64,000 bases of DNA from Streptomyces sp. CA-278952. Lineage in GTDB: Bacteria; Actinomycetota; Actinomycetes; Streptomycetales; Streptomycetaceae. The DNA is taken from contig NZ_CP112880.1 in assembly GCF_028747205.1 (NCBI RefSeq), positions 7,537,501 through 7,601,500 on the forward strand, in the 5' to 3' direction. Within the stretch, counting starts at the first letter, position 1; every line of letters starts with the position of its first letter. The translations under genes and the position numbers were made by a program. Shown piece after piece: positions 43,572 through 51,365 of the stretch. The notes beneath the pieces were generated by a model. That model did not search any database, was not told the DNA's origin, and was given only the letters and a program-made list of their open reading frames with translations.

Positions 43572-43785
43572 CTGTACACCTATCTCGAATGGTGGCCCGC
43601 TCCGGCTGCCGGGCCCCGTGGCTCCCGGGTCTCCGGCGGAGACCGGGGCGGAGCGGCGAACGACATGATCAGGATATCGGTCCGGCGGAGCTCCGATGCC
43701 CCGACGGCCCTTTCACCGGGCTCTGCTGACGGCCCGGTACCCTCCTCGCCCGCCCCGGCGCCGGGAGCGCCCGCCGTGCCCCGGT

Positions 43786-44478
43786 TCAGCCGAGCAGCCG
43801 ACGGTACGCGGCATCGGCCGTGAACGCGGACTGTCCGCCCCTGAAAAGCAGTTCGGCGGTCCCGAACGCCGGGTCGGACGCCGTCTCCGGCACATAGGGG
43901 ACGGCGAAGCACCGCATGCCCGCCGCGTGCGCGGCCGCCGCTCCGGGAGGGGCGTCCTCCAGCACCACGCAGTCCGCCGGCTCCGCCCCCATCCGCCGGG
44001 CCGTCTCCAGGAACACGTCCGGCTCGGGCTTGCCGTGCGCGACCTCCTCGGCGGAGACGTACAGCGGGATGTACGCGTCGAGCCCGGTCACCGCGAGGAC
44101 CGCCCCGATCGCGGCCCGGGACGAACCGGAGGCCACCGCCATCGGTACCCCGGCCGTGTACAGGCGCTCCACGAAGACCCGCATCTGGGGGAAGACCTCC
44201 GTCGACGCCCCGGCCAGCTCCAGATACAGGGCGTTCTTCCCGGCGAGCAACTCCTCGACCGGGGCGTCGATCCCGTACTCCGCGCGCAGGACCGTCAGCG
44301 TCTCCCGGGTGCCGATGCCGATGAACCGGGTGTGGGCCTCCCAGCCGAAGTCCCGCACCCCGTACCGGGCGAGCAGTCGGCGCCCCGCCTCGAAGTAGTT
44401 CGGCTCGCTGTCCACCAGCGTTCCGTCGAGATCGAAGATCACCTGGGGGCGGGGCGCGGCCGCGGGGCGGGACGTCAT
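43786..44478 (-). CDS. HAD-family phosphatase, phosphoglucomutase-like subfamily
   Basis: 230 residues from the ATG at 44478. HAD motif I FDLDGTLVDSEP with the nucleophilic Asp; a helical cap domain follows; motif II ASGSSR; motif III Lys in AEEVAHGKPEPDVFLETARRMG; motif IV VLEDAPPGAAAAHAAGM. This is the GmhB/YcjU/beta-phosphoglucomutase-like pattern that hydrolyses small sugar phosphates. Substrate unknown. Co-oriented with the Lrp gene upstream (38-nt gap). Confidence 0.87.
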   Translation of the reverse strand: MTSRPAAAPRPQVIFDLDGTLVDSEPNYFEAGRRLLARYGVRDFGWEAHTRFIGIGTRETLTVLRAEYGIDAPVEELLAGKNALYLELAGASTEVFPQMRVFVERLYTAGVPMAVASGSSRAAIGAVLAVTGLDAYIPLYVSAEEVAHGKPEPDVFLETARRMGAEPADCVVLEDAPPGAAAAHAAGMRCFAVPYVPETASDPAFGTAELLFRGGQSAFTADAAYRRLLG

Positions 44479-44516
44479 GGCCCCCAGCATGCCGCAGGCC
44501 GCGGTGGCGGGCCCGG

Positions 44517-45026
44517 TCACCCCCGACCGGGTGCGGGACCCGGCCGGTCCCGGTCGCCCGCCGCGCGCCCCACGGATTCCACCAGCGGCAGCACCCGGTG
44601 CGCCACCCGCTCGCGGAGCGCCACATCGGTCCGGGTCCTGACGACGCCCGGGAGCTGGATCAGCCGTTGGATCACGTCCTCCAGATGCCCGGCGTCCCGG
44701 GCGACGACGCGGGTCAGCAGATCGCCCCCGCCCGTCGTCGAGAACGCCTCGATGATCTCGGGCACGGCCGCCAGGGCGTCGCCCACCTCGACCAGATGCC
44801 CCTGCGTGACCTCCAGGTGCACGAAGGCGAGCACGGGGTGACCGAGTGCGGCGGGGGAGAGGGTCGGCCCGGTACCGGTGATCACCCCGTCGCGCTCCAG
44901 CCGGTCGAGCCGGGCCTGCAGCGTGCCGCGGGCCACGCCGAGGATGCGCGCGTACTCCCGGACGCTGGTGCGCGGCTGCTCGATCAGCAGGCGCAGGATC
45001 CGGGTGTCGAGAGCGTCCACCGCCAT
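44517..45026 (-). CDS. Lrp/AsnC-family regulator
   Basis: 169 residues. N-terminal helix-turn-helix (1-60; ALDTRILRLLIEQPRTSVREYARILGVARGTLQARLDRLERDGVI) and an AsnC ligand-binding (RAM) domain (70-150) with FVHLEVTQG and VVARDAGHLEDVIQRLIQLPGVVRTRT. Usually an octameric regulator responding to amino acids. A SD AAGGAG lies 11 nt before the ATG. It precedes the HAD gene and follows a small membrane protein on the same strand. Confidence 0.9.
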   Translation of the reverse strand: MAVDALDTRILRLLIEQPRTSVREYARILGVARGTLQARLDRLERDGVITGTGPTLSPAALGHPVLAFVHLEVTQGHLVEVGDALAAVPEIIEAFSTTGGGDLLTRVVARDAGHLEDVIQRLIQLPGVVRTRTDVALRERVAHRVLPLVESVGRAAGDRDRPGPAPGRG

Positions 45027-45116
45027 GATCCGCAGATCTCCTTCCGAGCCGTCCGGTGCGGCCCCGACTGTACCCAGGGCGAGGGCTCCGCGCCGCCGGG
45101 GCGGTACGACAGCCCC

Positions 45117-45443
45117 TCAGCCGTGGAACGACAGCAGCCAGGCCATCAGCACGGCCGTCAGGACGAACTGGGCCACGGCGGCGCCCCGATACCGTCCCCA
45201 GCACAGCGCCAGCCCCACAGCCGCCAGCACGCCACCGGACCCCGCCAGCTCCGTCACCGCGACGGTGGCTTCCTCACCGTTGTGCGCGGCGGCCCAGCCG
45301 TTCATGCCGACCGCGAGCCAGGCGTAGCCGCCGACGAGCGCGTCGAGCGGCAGCAGAGCCAGGAAGACCAGGAGGTTCGCCCCGCCGCTCCGCGGCTCGC
45401 GCCCCTGCCGGATCCCGCCCGTGCGCGTGTCCATGTCGTCCAT
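45117..45443 (-). CDS. Small membrane protein
   Basis: 108 residues if begun at the ATG at 45443; ATGs at 45434 and 45494 are alternatives and no start has a good SD. A charged N-terminus (MDDMDTRTGGIRQGREPRSGG) leads into three hydrophobic helices: LLVFLALLPLDALVGGYAWLA, LAGSGGVLAAVGLALCWG, and AVAQFVLTAVLMAWLL. No named family recognised. Its likely promoter region contains a 26-bp perfect palindrome, suggesting specific control. Confidence 0.6.
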   Translation of the reverse strand: MDDMDTRTGGIRQGREPRSGGANLLVFLALLPLDALVGGYAWLAVGMNGWAAAHNGEEATVAVTELAGSGGVLAAVGLALCWGRYRGAAVAQFVLTAVLMAWLLSFHG

Positions 45444-45472
45444 GTCGGCATCGTGCGCCGCCCGTCCCGCCC

Positions 45473-45498
45473 GGGGATGAGTACGCGTACTCATCCCC
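45473..45498. promoter_or_regulatory. 26-bp perfect palindrome
   Basis: GGGGATGAGTACG (45473-45485) is followed directly by its exact complement CGTACTCATCCCC (45486-45498). It lies between the small membrane protein (minus, start about 45443) and the FUSC gene (plus, start 45751). A perfect even palindrome of this length without a spacer suggests an operator for a dimeric or tetrameric regulator rather than a hairpin terminator. I cannot assign the regulator. Confidence 0.65.
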
Positions 45499-45684
45499 TC
45501 TCGGCCCCGAACCGGAGCCCATCCGTCCGGTGGGTACGTCCGCCGTTCGCGGGGGTGCTCGGTCCGGGTGATCCGTTGGCACGCTGGTGGCCGAGCTTTC
45601 GCGAGATTCGCCGAGCCATTGGTACATGGTTCTTCTCCCCGTTTGTTCCAAGGGCCCGATGGATGCTGCAATGGATCCATCGAT

Positions 45685-45713
45685 GGCGCTGCGGACTTCC
45701 GCGGCGCCTTTTT
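45685..45713 (+). terminator. Intrinsic terminator-like hairpin in the FUSC leader
   Basis: GGCGCTGCGG (45685-45694), loop ACTT, CCGCGGCGCC (45699-45708): a 10-bp stem with one U.G pair, followed by TTTTT (45709-45713). A U tract is rare in this genome and makes this the most canonical terminator in the window. It ends 38 nt before the FUSC start at 45751, so it looks like a leader attenuator rather than the end of a gene. A 43-codon overlapping frame (45626-45757) runs through it. Confidence 0.65.
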
Positions 45714-45750
45714 CATGCGAGTTCTGCGGAGACGCGGAAGGGGCGGAAGT

Positions 45751-47250
45751 GTGCTGAAGAGGGTGTTCGTGGCGCCGGACCCGGGGCGGGTGCGGCTGCG
45801 CTTCGCCGGCCGTGGCGTCCTCGGCATCAGCCTCGCGGTCGCGCTGTGCGGCCTCGCCGGGCACTCGCTGGTGGCGGCCATCACGGGCGGCCTCGCGGCG
45901 CTGCTCGCCCTGTTCACCGTGACCGACCCGAGGGTGCGCGGCCAGGCGGTCACCACGGCCCTGCTCCCGGTCGTGGGACTGCCCGTCCTGGCCGTGGCCG
46001 CAGTGCTGCACGACCAGCCGGTCGCCCGCGACCTGAGCTTCCTCGCCGTGATGGGGGCGGGCGTGTACGCCCGGCGCTGGGGGCCCCGCGGGCACGCGCT
46101 GGGCGTCTTCACGTTCATGATGTTCTTCGCCGCCCAGTTCCTGCACACCGTGCCCGGCCAGCTGCCCGAGCTGTACGTCGCCGTGCTGCTGTCCCTGGGC
46201 GCCTCGTCCACCGTGCGCTTCGGCCTGTGGTGCTACGAGCGGCGGCTGCCCGTTGCGGCCGCGCCGGCTCCCCCGCGGGGCCCCGGCCCCCTGCGCATCA
46301 CCACCCGGCAGGCCGTCCAGGCCACCCTGGGCGGAGCCTTCGCGCTGGGCCTGGGGCAGGTCCTGTCCGACCAGCGGTGGTACTGGGCCGTGGGCGCCAC
46401 CTGGTGGGTCTTCGTGAACACCACCTCGCGCGGCGAGACGCTCGTACGGGGATTCCGGCGCGTCCTGGGCACCGTGATCGGTATCGTCGCGGGCTTCGCC
46501 GTGGCCATCCCGCTCGACGGCGCGGGAGCCCCGACCGCCGCCGTCGTCGCGGTCAGCGTCTTCGGCATCTTCTACACGGCGGCGGTCTCGTACAGCTGGA
46601 TGATGTTCTTCGTGACGGTGATGGCCGGCATGCTCTACGGCGTGCTGGGCGTCCTGGACGCCGCCCTGCTCTGGCTGCGCGTCGCGGAGACCGCCGTCGG
46701 CTCGCTCGGCGCGGTGCTCGCCGTGCTGCTGGTCCTCCCCGTCACCACTCACGCCATCACCGACGCGTGGATCCAGAAGGCCCTGCGGTGCGTCCACGCC
46801 TGCACGGCCGAGGCTGCCGACCGGCTCGCCGGCTCGACGCTCGCCGACCCCGGGCCCCGCGTCGCCGAACTGGAGGTGCTGCTCGGCCGGGTCCGGCTCT
46901 CCCTCGCGCCGCTGGTGCACCCCCTGAGCCCGCTGCCGGCCCGCAAGGCGCGCGCCCGCCAGGTGATCGCGCTGCTGGACGACTGCGTGACCGAGGTCCG
47001 GGGCCTGGCATCGATCGCCGCCGACCCGGACGCCTCGCACGACGCACGCCTGTCCGCCGCGTGCTCCCGCGTCGAGATGGCCGTCGAGGCGCTGACCGCC
47101 CCCGAGGGCTCCCGCGGCTTCCACCTGCCCGAGCTGCCCGGGGTCGCCGCGGACCCCGCCCTGGCCCATCTGCACGGCCTGGAGCGCGCACTCGCCGAAC
47201 TCGTCAACCCGCTGAACCACGGTCCTCACGCGGCGTCGACAAACGCCTGA
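45751..47250 (+). CDS. FUSC-family (aromatic-acid-exporter-like) membrane protein
   Basis: 499 residues from the GTG at 45751, chosen because GGAAGGGG lies about 9 nt upstream. The frame is open back to 45568, but that part spans the terminator hairpin. Two clusters of about six membrane helices (about 20-160 and 190-330) match the FUSC/PET duplication (second block QAVQATLGGAFALGLGQVLS, YWAVGATWWVFVNTTSRGETLVRGFRRVLGTVIG), then a helical cytoplasmic C-terminus (340-490). Such proteins export aromatic acids or other amphiphiles. Expression may be controlled by the leader hairpin. Confidence 0.82.
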   Translation: MLKRVFVAPDPGRVRLRFAGRGVLGISLAVALCGLAGHSLVAAITGGLAALLALFTVTDPRVRGQAVTTALLPVVGLPVLAVAAVLHDQPVARDLSFLAVMGAGVYARRWGPRGHALGVFTFMMFFAAQFLHTVPGQLPELYVAVLLSLGASSTVRFGLWCYERRLPVAAAPAPPRGPGPLRITTRQAVQATLGGAFALGLGQVLSDQRWYWAVGATWWVFVNTTSRGETLVRGFRRVLGTVIGIVAGFAVAIPLDGAGAPTAAVVAVSVFGIFYTAAVSYSWMMFFVTVMAGMLYGVLGVLDAALLWLRVAETAVGSLGAVLAVLLVLPVTTHAITDAWIQKALRCVHACTAEAADRLAGSTLADPGPRVAELEVLLGRVRLSLAPLVHPLSPLPARKARARQVIALLDDCVTEVRGLASIAADPDASHDARLSAACSRVEMAVEALTAPEGSRGFHLPELPGVAADPALAHLHGLERALAELVNPLNHGPHAASTNA

Positions 47251-47254
47251 AGAG

Positions 47255-47282
47255 CCCTGGCCCGGCCCGGAGGCCCCCAGGG
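47255..47282. terminator. Stem-loop between convergent FUSC and YihY genes
   Basis: CCCTGG (47255-47260) and CCAGGG (47277-47282) flank a GC-rich 16-nt loop able to form internal pairs. It starts 5 nt after the FUSC stop, with a short T run (TTTT) 8 nt further on. Likely terminator for FUSC and possibly for YihY. Confidence 0.5.
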
Positions 47283-47290
47283 TCGGGCAG

Positions 47291-47327
47291 TTTTCAGGCG
47301 CCGTGGTGCTTTTTCAGGCGCCGTGGT
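47291..47327. repeat. 17-bp direct repeat over the YihY stop codon
   Basis: TTTTCAGGCGCCGTGGT occurs at 47291-47307 and 47311-47327, a 20-bp period. The second copy contains the stop codon of the YihY gene (TCA 47314-47316). The first copy, past the stop, would encode the same C-terminal residues in another frame. This looks like a recent local duplication. Confidence 0.85.
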
Positions 47328-48393
47328 CCTTCCTGCCCGCGCGAGGGTCGGCGGGGCCGGTGTCGCCCATGGCTCTGCGGTCCTCGTCGGTCCACTTGCG
47401 GGTGTCGCGGGGGTCGACGTACGGCTCCTCCGTCTGCGGGTGGCCGCCGATGACGGCTCGCTCGCGGGCCATCTCCGCGTCGAGTTCCAGGCCGAGCAGG
47501 ATCGCCAGGTTCGTGATCCACAGCCAGACCAGGAAGATGATCACGCCTGCCAGAGCGCCGTAGGTCTTGTTGTACGAACCGAAGTTGGCGACGTAGAAGG
47601 CGAAGGCGGCCGATGCCACCATCCAGATCAGCAGCGCCAGCAGGCTTCCCAGGGATACGAACTTGAAGCCCCGGCCCTTGGCGTTCGGCGCGGCCCAGTA
47701 CAGGAGCGCCAGCATGATGGTGACCAGTACCACCAGGACGGGCCATTTGGCGATCGACCAGACGGTCATGGCCGTGTCACCCATACCCAGCGCGGTTCCG
47801 ATCTGGCGGGCGATGCCGCCGGAGAGCACGACGATCAGCGCGCTGACGCAGGCCAGCACCATCAGCACCAACGTCAGGCCGACGCGGACCGGCAGCACTT
47901 TCCAGGCCGGGCGGCCCTCAGGTACGTCGTACACCGCGTTCGAGGTTCGCATGAACGCGGCCACGTAGCCGGACGCGGACCACAGTGCGGCCAGCAGACC
48001 CACGATGGCCACGACCCAGCCGGTTCCGCTGCTGGACTGCAGCTGGGTCACCGCGTTGGTGAGGACATCGCGGGCCGCTCCCGGTGCGAGCTTCTGCATG
48101 TTGTCCAGCACGGTCTGTGTGGTCTCCTTGCCTGCGATGCCGAGCAGGGAGACCAGGACCAGCAGGGCCGGGAACAGGGCCAGGATGCCGTAGTACGTCA
48201 GCGCCGCGGCCCGATCGGCGAGCTCGTCCCGCTTGAACTCGCTCAGCGTGCGCTTCAACACCGCACTCCACGATTTACTCCCGAGCTTCGTGGGCGATTC
48301 GGGCGGATCACGGTCCGGCTGTGCGTGCGGGCCGGCACCCGACCGGCTTCCCTCCGGGCCCAGGCTGTCTCGATCATGCTGCTCGTGCGCCAT
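47314..48393 (-). CDS. YihY/BrkB-family membrane protein
   Basis: 359 residues from the ATG at 48393 (AGGAGGT 9 nt upstream). A long charged N-terminus (1-60) precedes the YihY signature DELADRAAALTYYGILALFPALL and five further helices; the GLLAALWSASGYVAAFMRTSNAVYDV and YWAAPNAKGRGFKFVSLGSLLA segments are diagnostic. The C-terminal 45 residues are charged and cytoplasmic. Function of the family is unresolved (envelope integrity or lipid transport have been proposed). It is separated from the upstream DUF3618 gene by a strong hairpin, so it has its own promoter. Confidence 0.9.
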   Translation of the reverse strand: MAHEQHDRDSLGPEGSRSGAGPHAQPDRDPPESPTKLGSKSWSAVLKRTLSEFKRDELADRAAALTYYGILALFPALLVLVSLLGIAGKETTQTVLDNMQKLAPGAARDVLTNAVTQLQSSSGTGWVVAIVGLLAALWSASGYVAAFMRTSNAVYDVPEGRPAWKVLPVRVGLTLVLMVLACVSALIVVLSGGIARQIGTALGMGDTAMTVWSIAKWPVLVVLVTIMLALLYWAAPNAKGRGFKFVSLGSLLALLIWMVASAAFAFYVANFGSYNKTYGALAGVIIFLVWLWITNLAILLGLELDAEMARERAVIGGHPQTEEPYVDPRDTRKWTDEDRRAMGDTGPADPRAGRKDHGA

Positions 48394-48471
48394 GGAAATC
48401 ACACCTCCTCGACGGTGTACGGTCGGCGACCTCACGGCCGCTTCATGCTGCTGGGCGGACGACACGCCCGC

Positions 48472-48506
48472 CGGGCGGGGCCCCGCAGCGGAGGGGGCCC
48501 CGCCCG
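48472..48506 (-). terminator. Very stable 13-bp stem-loop
   Basis: CGGGCGGGGCCCC (48472-48484), a 9-nt loop, then its exact complement GGGGCCCCGCCCG (48494-48506). It lies between the stop of the DUF3618 gene (48553) and the start of YihY (48393), as expected for a terminator of the DUF3618 operon. No T tract. Confidence 0.65.
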
Positions 48507-48552
48507 ACGCCGGACGCTTCTCGGTGGCGGACCGGTCCGTGGAGCGGCCGAG

Positions 48553-49194
48553 TCAGCTCCGGGCTTGCCGAGCGGCGTCCTGTCCGACCTCGCGCAGTCC
48601 CGTCCCTGCCTCCTGCCCCGCGTCCTGGGCTTTCTGCTTGGTGGTCTGCGCCGCGTCCTGGGCCGTGCTCTTCACCGCGTCCACGGCTTCCGTCGCCGGC
48701 CCCCGCATGTCCTCCTTGACCTCCTGCGCGACGTCCTGGGCGGTCTGCTTCACGGGTTCGAGGAGTTCGTCGGAGTGCTCGCGGAGCTGTGCGCCGACCC
48801 GTTCCTCGGCCCCCGTGGTGGGGAGCAAGGCGGCTGCCAGCATGCCGGCGCCGAAGGCGATGACGCCCGCCGCGACGGGGCTGCCCTGCGTCTGCCGGGT
48901 GATCCGGTCGGGGGCCTGGCGTACGGATCGGCCCACCTGGTCGGTGGTGTGCCTGACCGCGTCACCCGCCTGTCCGGCGGTATCCGCGACGCCTTGCTTG
49001 CCCGCGGCTGTGGTGTCGCTCGCCGCACCCATCACACGCTCCTTCACGCGGGTGATCCGCCGCTGCGTGGCGTCCGCCTTGCGCCGGGCGACCTTTCCCG
49101 GGGTGACCTTGTCCGCGAGACGGTCCACGTTGTGGGCGAGGTGGGCCCGGGTTTCTTCCACGTCGGACTTCAGCTCGTCGGGTTGCGTGCCCAT
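48553..49194 (-). CDS. DUF3618 protein
   Basis: 213 residues. The N-terminal DUF3618 motif DELKSDVEETRAHLAHNVDRLADKV (6-30) is clear. A helix at about 107-127 (VAAGVIAFGAGMLAAALLP) may insert in the membrane, followed by a long amphipathic region (130-213) of 11-residue-like repeats rich in Gln, Ala, Lys and Asp (VKQTAQDVAQEVKED...), similar to LEA or apolipoprotein helices. Strong SD AAGGAGGA. Its start overlaps the holin-like gene by 25 nt. These proteins are associated with actinobacterial stress/envelope loci; molecular role unknown. Confidence 0.85.
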   Translation of the reverse strand: MGTQPDELKSDVEETRAHLAHNVDRLADKVTPGKVARRKADATQRRITRVKERVMGAASDTTAAGKQGVADTAGQAGDAVRHTTDQVGRSVRQAPDRITRQTQGSPVAAGVIAFGAGMLAAALLPTTGAEERVGAQLREHSDELLEPVKQTAQDVAQEVKEDMRGPATEAVDAVKSTAQDAAQTTKQKAQDAGQEAGTGLREVGQDAARQARS

Positions 49195-49622
49195 TGCGCG
49201 TCCTCCTTCAGCGTTTCGACAGTGCGTTCGGGCTTGGCGCTGACCGTCCTGAGGCGTTTGCGGCCGACCACGAAGAGGACGGCCGCCAGGAGCGCCCAGA
49301 GCCCGGTCACGATGAGCGCGGCCCAGGCCAGGTCGACCACGTGCGCCAGTCCGAAGACGGCCGCCAGGCTGCCCATCAGCAGAGCCAGATGGCCGGCGTA
49401 TCCGGAGCCGGCGAGCATGCCCGCCGCCTTGCCCGCCCGGGTCGCGCTCTCCTTGACCTCGGCCTTGGCCAGTTCGACCTCCTCGCGCACCAACTGCGTG
49501 AGATCCTCGCTGATCTCGCCGACCAGCTCTCCGATCGAAGGATCCGGCGACGGTGCGCGGGTGGAGCCGACGGACGGGGCGGCCGACTGGTCGGTGGTGT
49601 GCTGTGAAGACGGTGTACCCAC
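49170..49622 (-). CDS. Holin-superfamily-like membrane protein (Phage_holin_3_6 type)
   Basis: 150 residues, GTG start. A soluble amphipathic N-terminal half with IGELVGEISEDLTQLVREEVELAKAEV, then two membrane helices (about 68-96 and 100-122), and a basic tail. This pattern defines the bacterial Phage_holin_3_6 family, which in actinobacteria is a chromosomal envelope/stress protein and not evidence of a prophage. It lies between the helical-repeat protein and DUF3618 with 17-nt and -25-nt junctions, so the three form one operon. Confidence 0.87.
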   Translation of the reverse strand: MGTPSSQHTTDQSAAPSVGSTRAPSPDPSIGELVGEISEDLTQLVREEVELAKAEVKESATRAGKAAGMLAGSGYAGHLALLMGSLAAVFGLAHVVDLAWAALIVTGLWALLAAVLFVVGRKRLRTVSAKPERTVETLKEDAQWARNPTS

Positions 49623-49639
49623 GGCTCGGTTCCCTCTCC

Positions 49640-50347
49640 CTACGGCTGCTGCGGATCGGGGTACGGGCGGCTCATCGGGGCCTGCCCCGGTGTGCCGGCT
49701 CCCCCGTCGGACGGAGTGAGGGGCGGCGAGGACGGCGGCGGGTGGGTGTCCGGGGCTTGCTGGGCCTCGTGTCCCGTCCCGACTTGTGGTGCGCCCGGAC
49801 CCGTACCGCTGTCCGTCGTGCTCGCGTGCCGGTCTTCTCCGCCGTCGGCGGACTTGGCGCCCTTGGCGAGCCGGGCGGTGGCGAAGCCCGCGAGCGCCGC
49901 GCCCGCCAGAAACGCCCCGGGGCGACGGCGTGCGAAGTCCTGCAGGTCGCTGAGAAGACCGTCCGGCCCTCTGTCCTCCAGTCGGGCCGCGGTCTGGTGC
50001 CCGCGGTCCGCTATCTGCTTCACCGCGCCGGCGGCGGCGGAGTCGCTGTCGCCGTTGCGGCTCATGTCGTGCAGCTCGTCGGCCAGCCGCCGTACGCTGT
50101 CTGCCAGCCGCTGTGTCTGCGTGCGAGCCTGTTCCTCCAGTTGGCTCCGCAGCTCGCCCATGACGTCCTGGGCTCGTGCCGTGGCCTCACCCGCCACATC
50201 GGCTGCCTGTTCCCTGGCGGTGCCCGCCACGTCACCGGCCTTGGCGGCCACCAGGTCGGTACCTTCGCCGGCCTTGTCCCGTGCGGTCTGTGCCGTCGTC
50301 GCCGTCGTTCCGTCGCCCGGACGGCTCGAACTTTCGAAGTCGCTCAA
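49640..50347 (-). CDS. Helical-repeat (LEA-like) stress protein
   Basis: 235 residues from a TTG at 50347, selected because TAGGAGG lies 4-5 nt upstream; no ATG or GTG nearby has an SD. Residues 15-75 are an amphipathic Ala/Glu/Lys/Thr array (AKAGDVAGTAREQAADVAGEA) like LEA or DUF883-type proteins; 75-125 form another helix; a short hydrophobic segment at about 147-163 (RRPGAFLAGAALAGFATARLA) resembles YtxH/DUF883 membrane anchors. The C-terminal 70 residues are disordered Pro/Gly/Thr-rich. First gene of the DUF3618 operon. Confidence 0.72.
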   Translation of the reverse strand: MSDFESSSRPGDGTTATTAQTARDKAGEGTDLVAAKAGDVAGTAREQAADVAGEATARAQDVMGELRSQLEEQARTQTQRLADSVRRLADELHDMSRNGDSDSAAAGAVKQIADRGHQTAARLEDRGPDGLLSDLQDFARRRPGAFLAGAALAGFATARLAKGAKSADGGEDRHASTTDSGTGPGAPQVGTGHEAQQAPDTHPPPSSPPLTPSDGGAGTPGQAPMSRPYPDPQQP

Positions 50348-50591
50348 AGCTCCTCCTAGGTCGGCCCTGCTTGGGAGGTGTGTCGCGTCGCCCCCTCGAC
50401 GCTTCCTCAATGGTTGCAAAGACGGCGAACATGCGCGATTGGGGCTGAAGAGGGAGCGCTGGGAAACGCCGGGCCAGCTCCAGGAGGCTCACGGACGGCG
50501 GCGGGATATCGGCGGCGAGCTTGGTGGTCGTGGTCGCACTGCCGCGCGGCTGCCGGCCCGGGGATCGGCCAGGGTGGTGGCGTCGCAAGGC

Positions 50592-51137
50592 TCAGCCACT
50601 GTTCTTCTGCATCAGGCAGTCGTAACCCAGTTGCAGGGTGTCAGCCACGGCGAGGGCGGTAAGGCCTCCCGTGACCGTGCGTGTGGCGCGCGGCCACAAC
50701 AGATGGGCGCCGGTGAAGGTGGTCGTCAGCCAGACGCTCAGGCAGAAGGGGCAGGTCGCGAGCTCACCCACGGTCGACCTGAAGCGACCTCCGCGAGGGC
50801 TTTCGTTGACTTCCGAAGGGCCCGCCACTGACTCGTACCGGGTGAATGGCGCTCGGAGCGGGCTCGTGACGGAGCCCTTGCTGAGAAGACGACCGAGTCG
50901 GAAGACGGCGGCTGCGGTCAACAGCAGATCCAGCGGTTGGTGGCGGTCCGGAAGCTCGTTCCTTCGCACGCTTACCGCGGTGCCCCAGGCGCCGGTGTAG
51001 GCGGCGAAGGCGACCAGGGCACCGAGGTGCCCGGCGAGTTGATGCTCCTTCGGCGCCGAGTAGGCCCTGTTCACGCGGCGGAAAGCCTCCCCGGCCCTCC
51101 ACCGGAGGGTGCTCTCCCCGCGCACGTCCTTCTTCAT
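50592..51137 (-). CDS. DUF1360 membrane protein
   Basis: 181 residues (GGAGG 8 nt before the ATG). Helices at about 37-56, 70-85 and 130-178. The family signature CPFCLSVWLTTTF (CxxC in a membrane segment) is present near residue 128, preceded by ELAT. The CxxC could be redox-active or bind metal. Function unknown. It is third or fourth in a leftward group that starts with DUF2243 and CtaG-like genes (75-nt gap from the small acidic protein). Confidence 0.85.
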   Translation of the reverse strand: MKKDVRGESTLRWRAGEAFRRVNRAYSAPKEHQLAGHLGALVAFAAYTGAWGTAVSVRRNELPDRHQPLDLLLTAAAVFRLGRLLSKGSVTSPLRAPFTRYESVAGPSEVNESPRGGRFRSTVGELATCPFCLSVWLTTTFTGAHLLWPRATRTVTGGLTALAVADTLQLGYDCLMQKNSG

Positions 51138-51212
51138 GACGGATACCTCCGGGAAGCGCGGGCCCGGGACTCGTACCTCGCTGCGTCAGGACTGACTCGG
51201 ACCCGCTGACCT

Positions 51213-51365
51213 TCACGCATCTTCGTCCTCACCGTCGGCCTCCCTGCCCCCCTCGGCCTGGGAGGGCGTCGTGCGTCCGGGGTCTGCGGTCCGGTGCTCC
51301 GCGGCTTGGGCCGTCTCGTCGTCCGGGCGCTCGCCCTCGGCCTGCGACGGTGTCTTCTCCTGCAT
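51213..51365 (-). CDS. Small acidic protein, 50 residues
   Basis: The ATG overlaps the stop of the CtaG-like gene (TGATG, 51363-51367), so it would be translated by coupling. The sequence is Glu/Asp/Gln-rich and contains TPSQAEG twice (residues 5-11 and 33-39), separated by ETAQAAEHR-type residues. No membrane segment and no known family. The coupling and repeat argue that it is real, but the short length leaves doubt. Confidence 0.5.
   Translation of the reverse strand: MQEKTPSQAEGERPDDETAQAAEHRTADPGRTTPSQAEGGREADGEDEDA

Noticed and set aside
49170..49622. Holin-like gene as a sign of a prophage
   Set aside because: The Phage_holin_3_6 family is chromosomal in actinobacteria, and no endolysin, capsid, integrase or terminase lies nearby.
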